Below, piece after piece: positions 63,687-64,000 of a stretch of 64,000 bases of DNA. The translations under genes and the position numbers were made by a program. The stretch's first letter is position 1, and every line of letters begins with the position of its first letter. Origin of the DNA: Faecalicatena contorta (GTDB lineage: Bacteria > Bacillota > Clostridia > Lachnospirales > Lachnospiraceae). The stretch covers positions 635,334-699,333 of the forward strand of contig NZ_QGDS01000001.1 of the NCBI RefSeq assembly GCF_003149105.1, in the 5' to 3' direction. The notes beneath the pieces were generated by a model. The model did not search any database. It saw only the letters and a program-made list of their open reading frames with translations, and was not told the origin of the DNA.

Positions 63687-63799
63687 GTATAAGTCTATAT
63701 TAGATTATATTCATGATTCTATCTAATTCTGCTTTAATTCCTGTTTTAATACCTCAACATTGATAAATAGATTACCTTAACCACGGAACCTAATTGAAA

Positions 63800-63832
63800 A
63801 AGCACCTAAACCACTTTTGGGTTTAAATGCTT
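63800..63832 (-). terminator. Terminator of the gene at the right window edge
   Basis: Minus strand AAGCA, 2-nt mismatch, TAAACC, loop, GGTTTA, 2-nt mismatch, TGCTT, followed by TTTTC. It lies 9 bases after the stop at 63842. The 155 bases between it and the flagellin stop hold only the flagellin terminator. Confidence 0.68.
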
Positions 63833-63841
63833 TCTTTCAGT

Positions 63842-64000
63842 TTATTTCTTATGGCTGCTGGCATAAGCTGCCAGCTTTCTATCTTCTGTACGAATGTGGG
63901 CGACCAGTATGCCAATTAACTTATTCAGTTCTGCCAGAGACGCAATGTCCGCATTACTGGCTAATATTCCTTTCGCACCTGCTTCTATCTGTGCTATGTA
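63842..64000 (-). CDS. Unknown protein, partial (C-terminal 52 residues)
   Basis: Open frame entering from the window edge and ending at TAA 63842. The peptide (AQIEAGAKGILASNADIASL, then NKLIGILVAHIRTEDRKLAA) is helical with a basic end. It is followed by a plausible terminator. No family recognised from this fragment. It faces flagellin tail to tail. Confidence 0.55.
   Translation of the reverse strand, partial: YIAQIEAGAKGILASNADIASLAELNKLIGILVAHIRTEDRKLAAYASSHKK

Noticed and set aside
1..64000. Possible tRNA/rRNA genes, prophage or insertion sequence
   Set aside because: No cloverleaf, rRNA segment, transposase, integrase or long terminal repeat was seen; only inverted repeats that act as terminators or local hairpins.

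Overview
The window is a chromosomal segment of a motile, low-to-mid GC Gram-positive anaerobe, most probably a Lachnospiraceae member (Clostridia). Support comes from the gene content (rpoD-dnaG-dgt order, ChW-repeat secreted protein, superoxide reductase, CsrA/FliW, CheC/CheD/CheV, FliY) and from AGGAGG ribosome binding sites before almost every gene. I see no tRNA, rRNA, CRISPR array, insertion sequence or prophage, and no gene-free stretch longer than 300 bases.

Layout. Positions 1-5928 (minus strand) hold housekeeping genes: trmK (cut by the window edge), rpoD, dnaG, dgt and a two-domain PPK2 polyphosphate kinase. Positions 6035-10246 encode a 1403-residue secreted ChW/beta-helix protein with its own sigma-A-like promoter. 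Positions 10483-14576 hold a PAS-GGDEF-HD-GYP protein, a chemoreceptor and CheR. Positions 14748-19890 carry a superoxide reductase gene and the flgM-flgN-flgK-flgL-DUF6470-fliW-csrA operon. Positions 19984-22081 hold a degenerate nucleotidyltransferase-like gene and an orphan FtsE-like ATPase. A secreted C39-type peptidase (plus strand) converges on fliD-fliS-fliT-like.

Positions 26243-53065 form one minus-strand run of about 33 genes, flgB to a ParA/ComFB-like pair: rod, hook, MS ring, C ring, export gate, stator, FliA and CheY/CheC/CheD/CheV. A PAS-GAF-GGDEF-EAL protein lies directly upstream, preceded by a free-standing FlhB-C-terminal-like protein and a FliK-like partner. Plus-strand cheA-cheW-cheB follow, then two small minus-strand genes divergent from flagellin (62291-63637). 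A truncated unknown gene ends the window.

How it works together. FliA (sigma-28) and its anti-sigma FlgM are both here. I find sigma-28-type promoters (T-x-A-x-x-TTT, 11 bp, xxCGATAw) before flgM, fliD, flagellin, cheA, the C39 peptidase gene, the small gene pair beside flagellin and, more weakly, cheR. The flagellin leader has a GGA-loop hairpin and a GGA-containing Shine-Dalgarno, as expected for CsrA control relieved by FliW. Cyclic-di-GMP inputs are frequent: HD-GYP, an EAL protein with a degenerate GGDEF, a degenerate EAL-HDOD protein and a ComFB-domain protein. The most novel-looking elements are the ParA/ComFB-like pair at the operon end (with no flhF/flhG in the window), the FliK-like/FlhB-C-like pair, and the sigma-28-controlled genes of unknown role.
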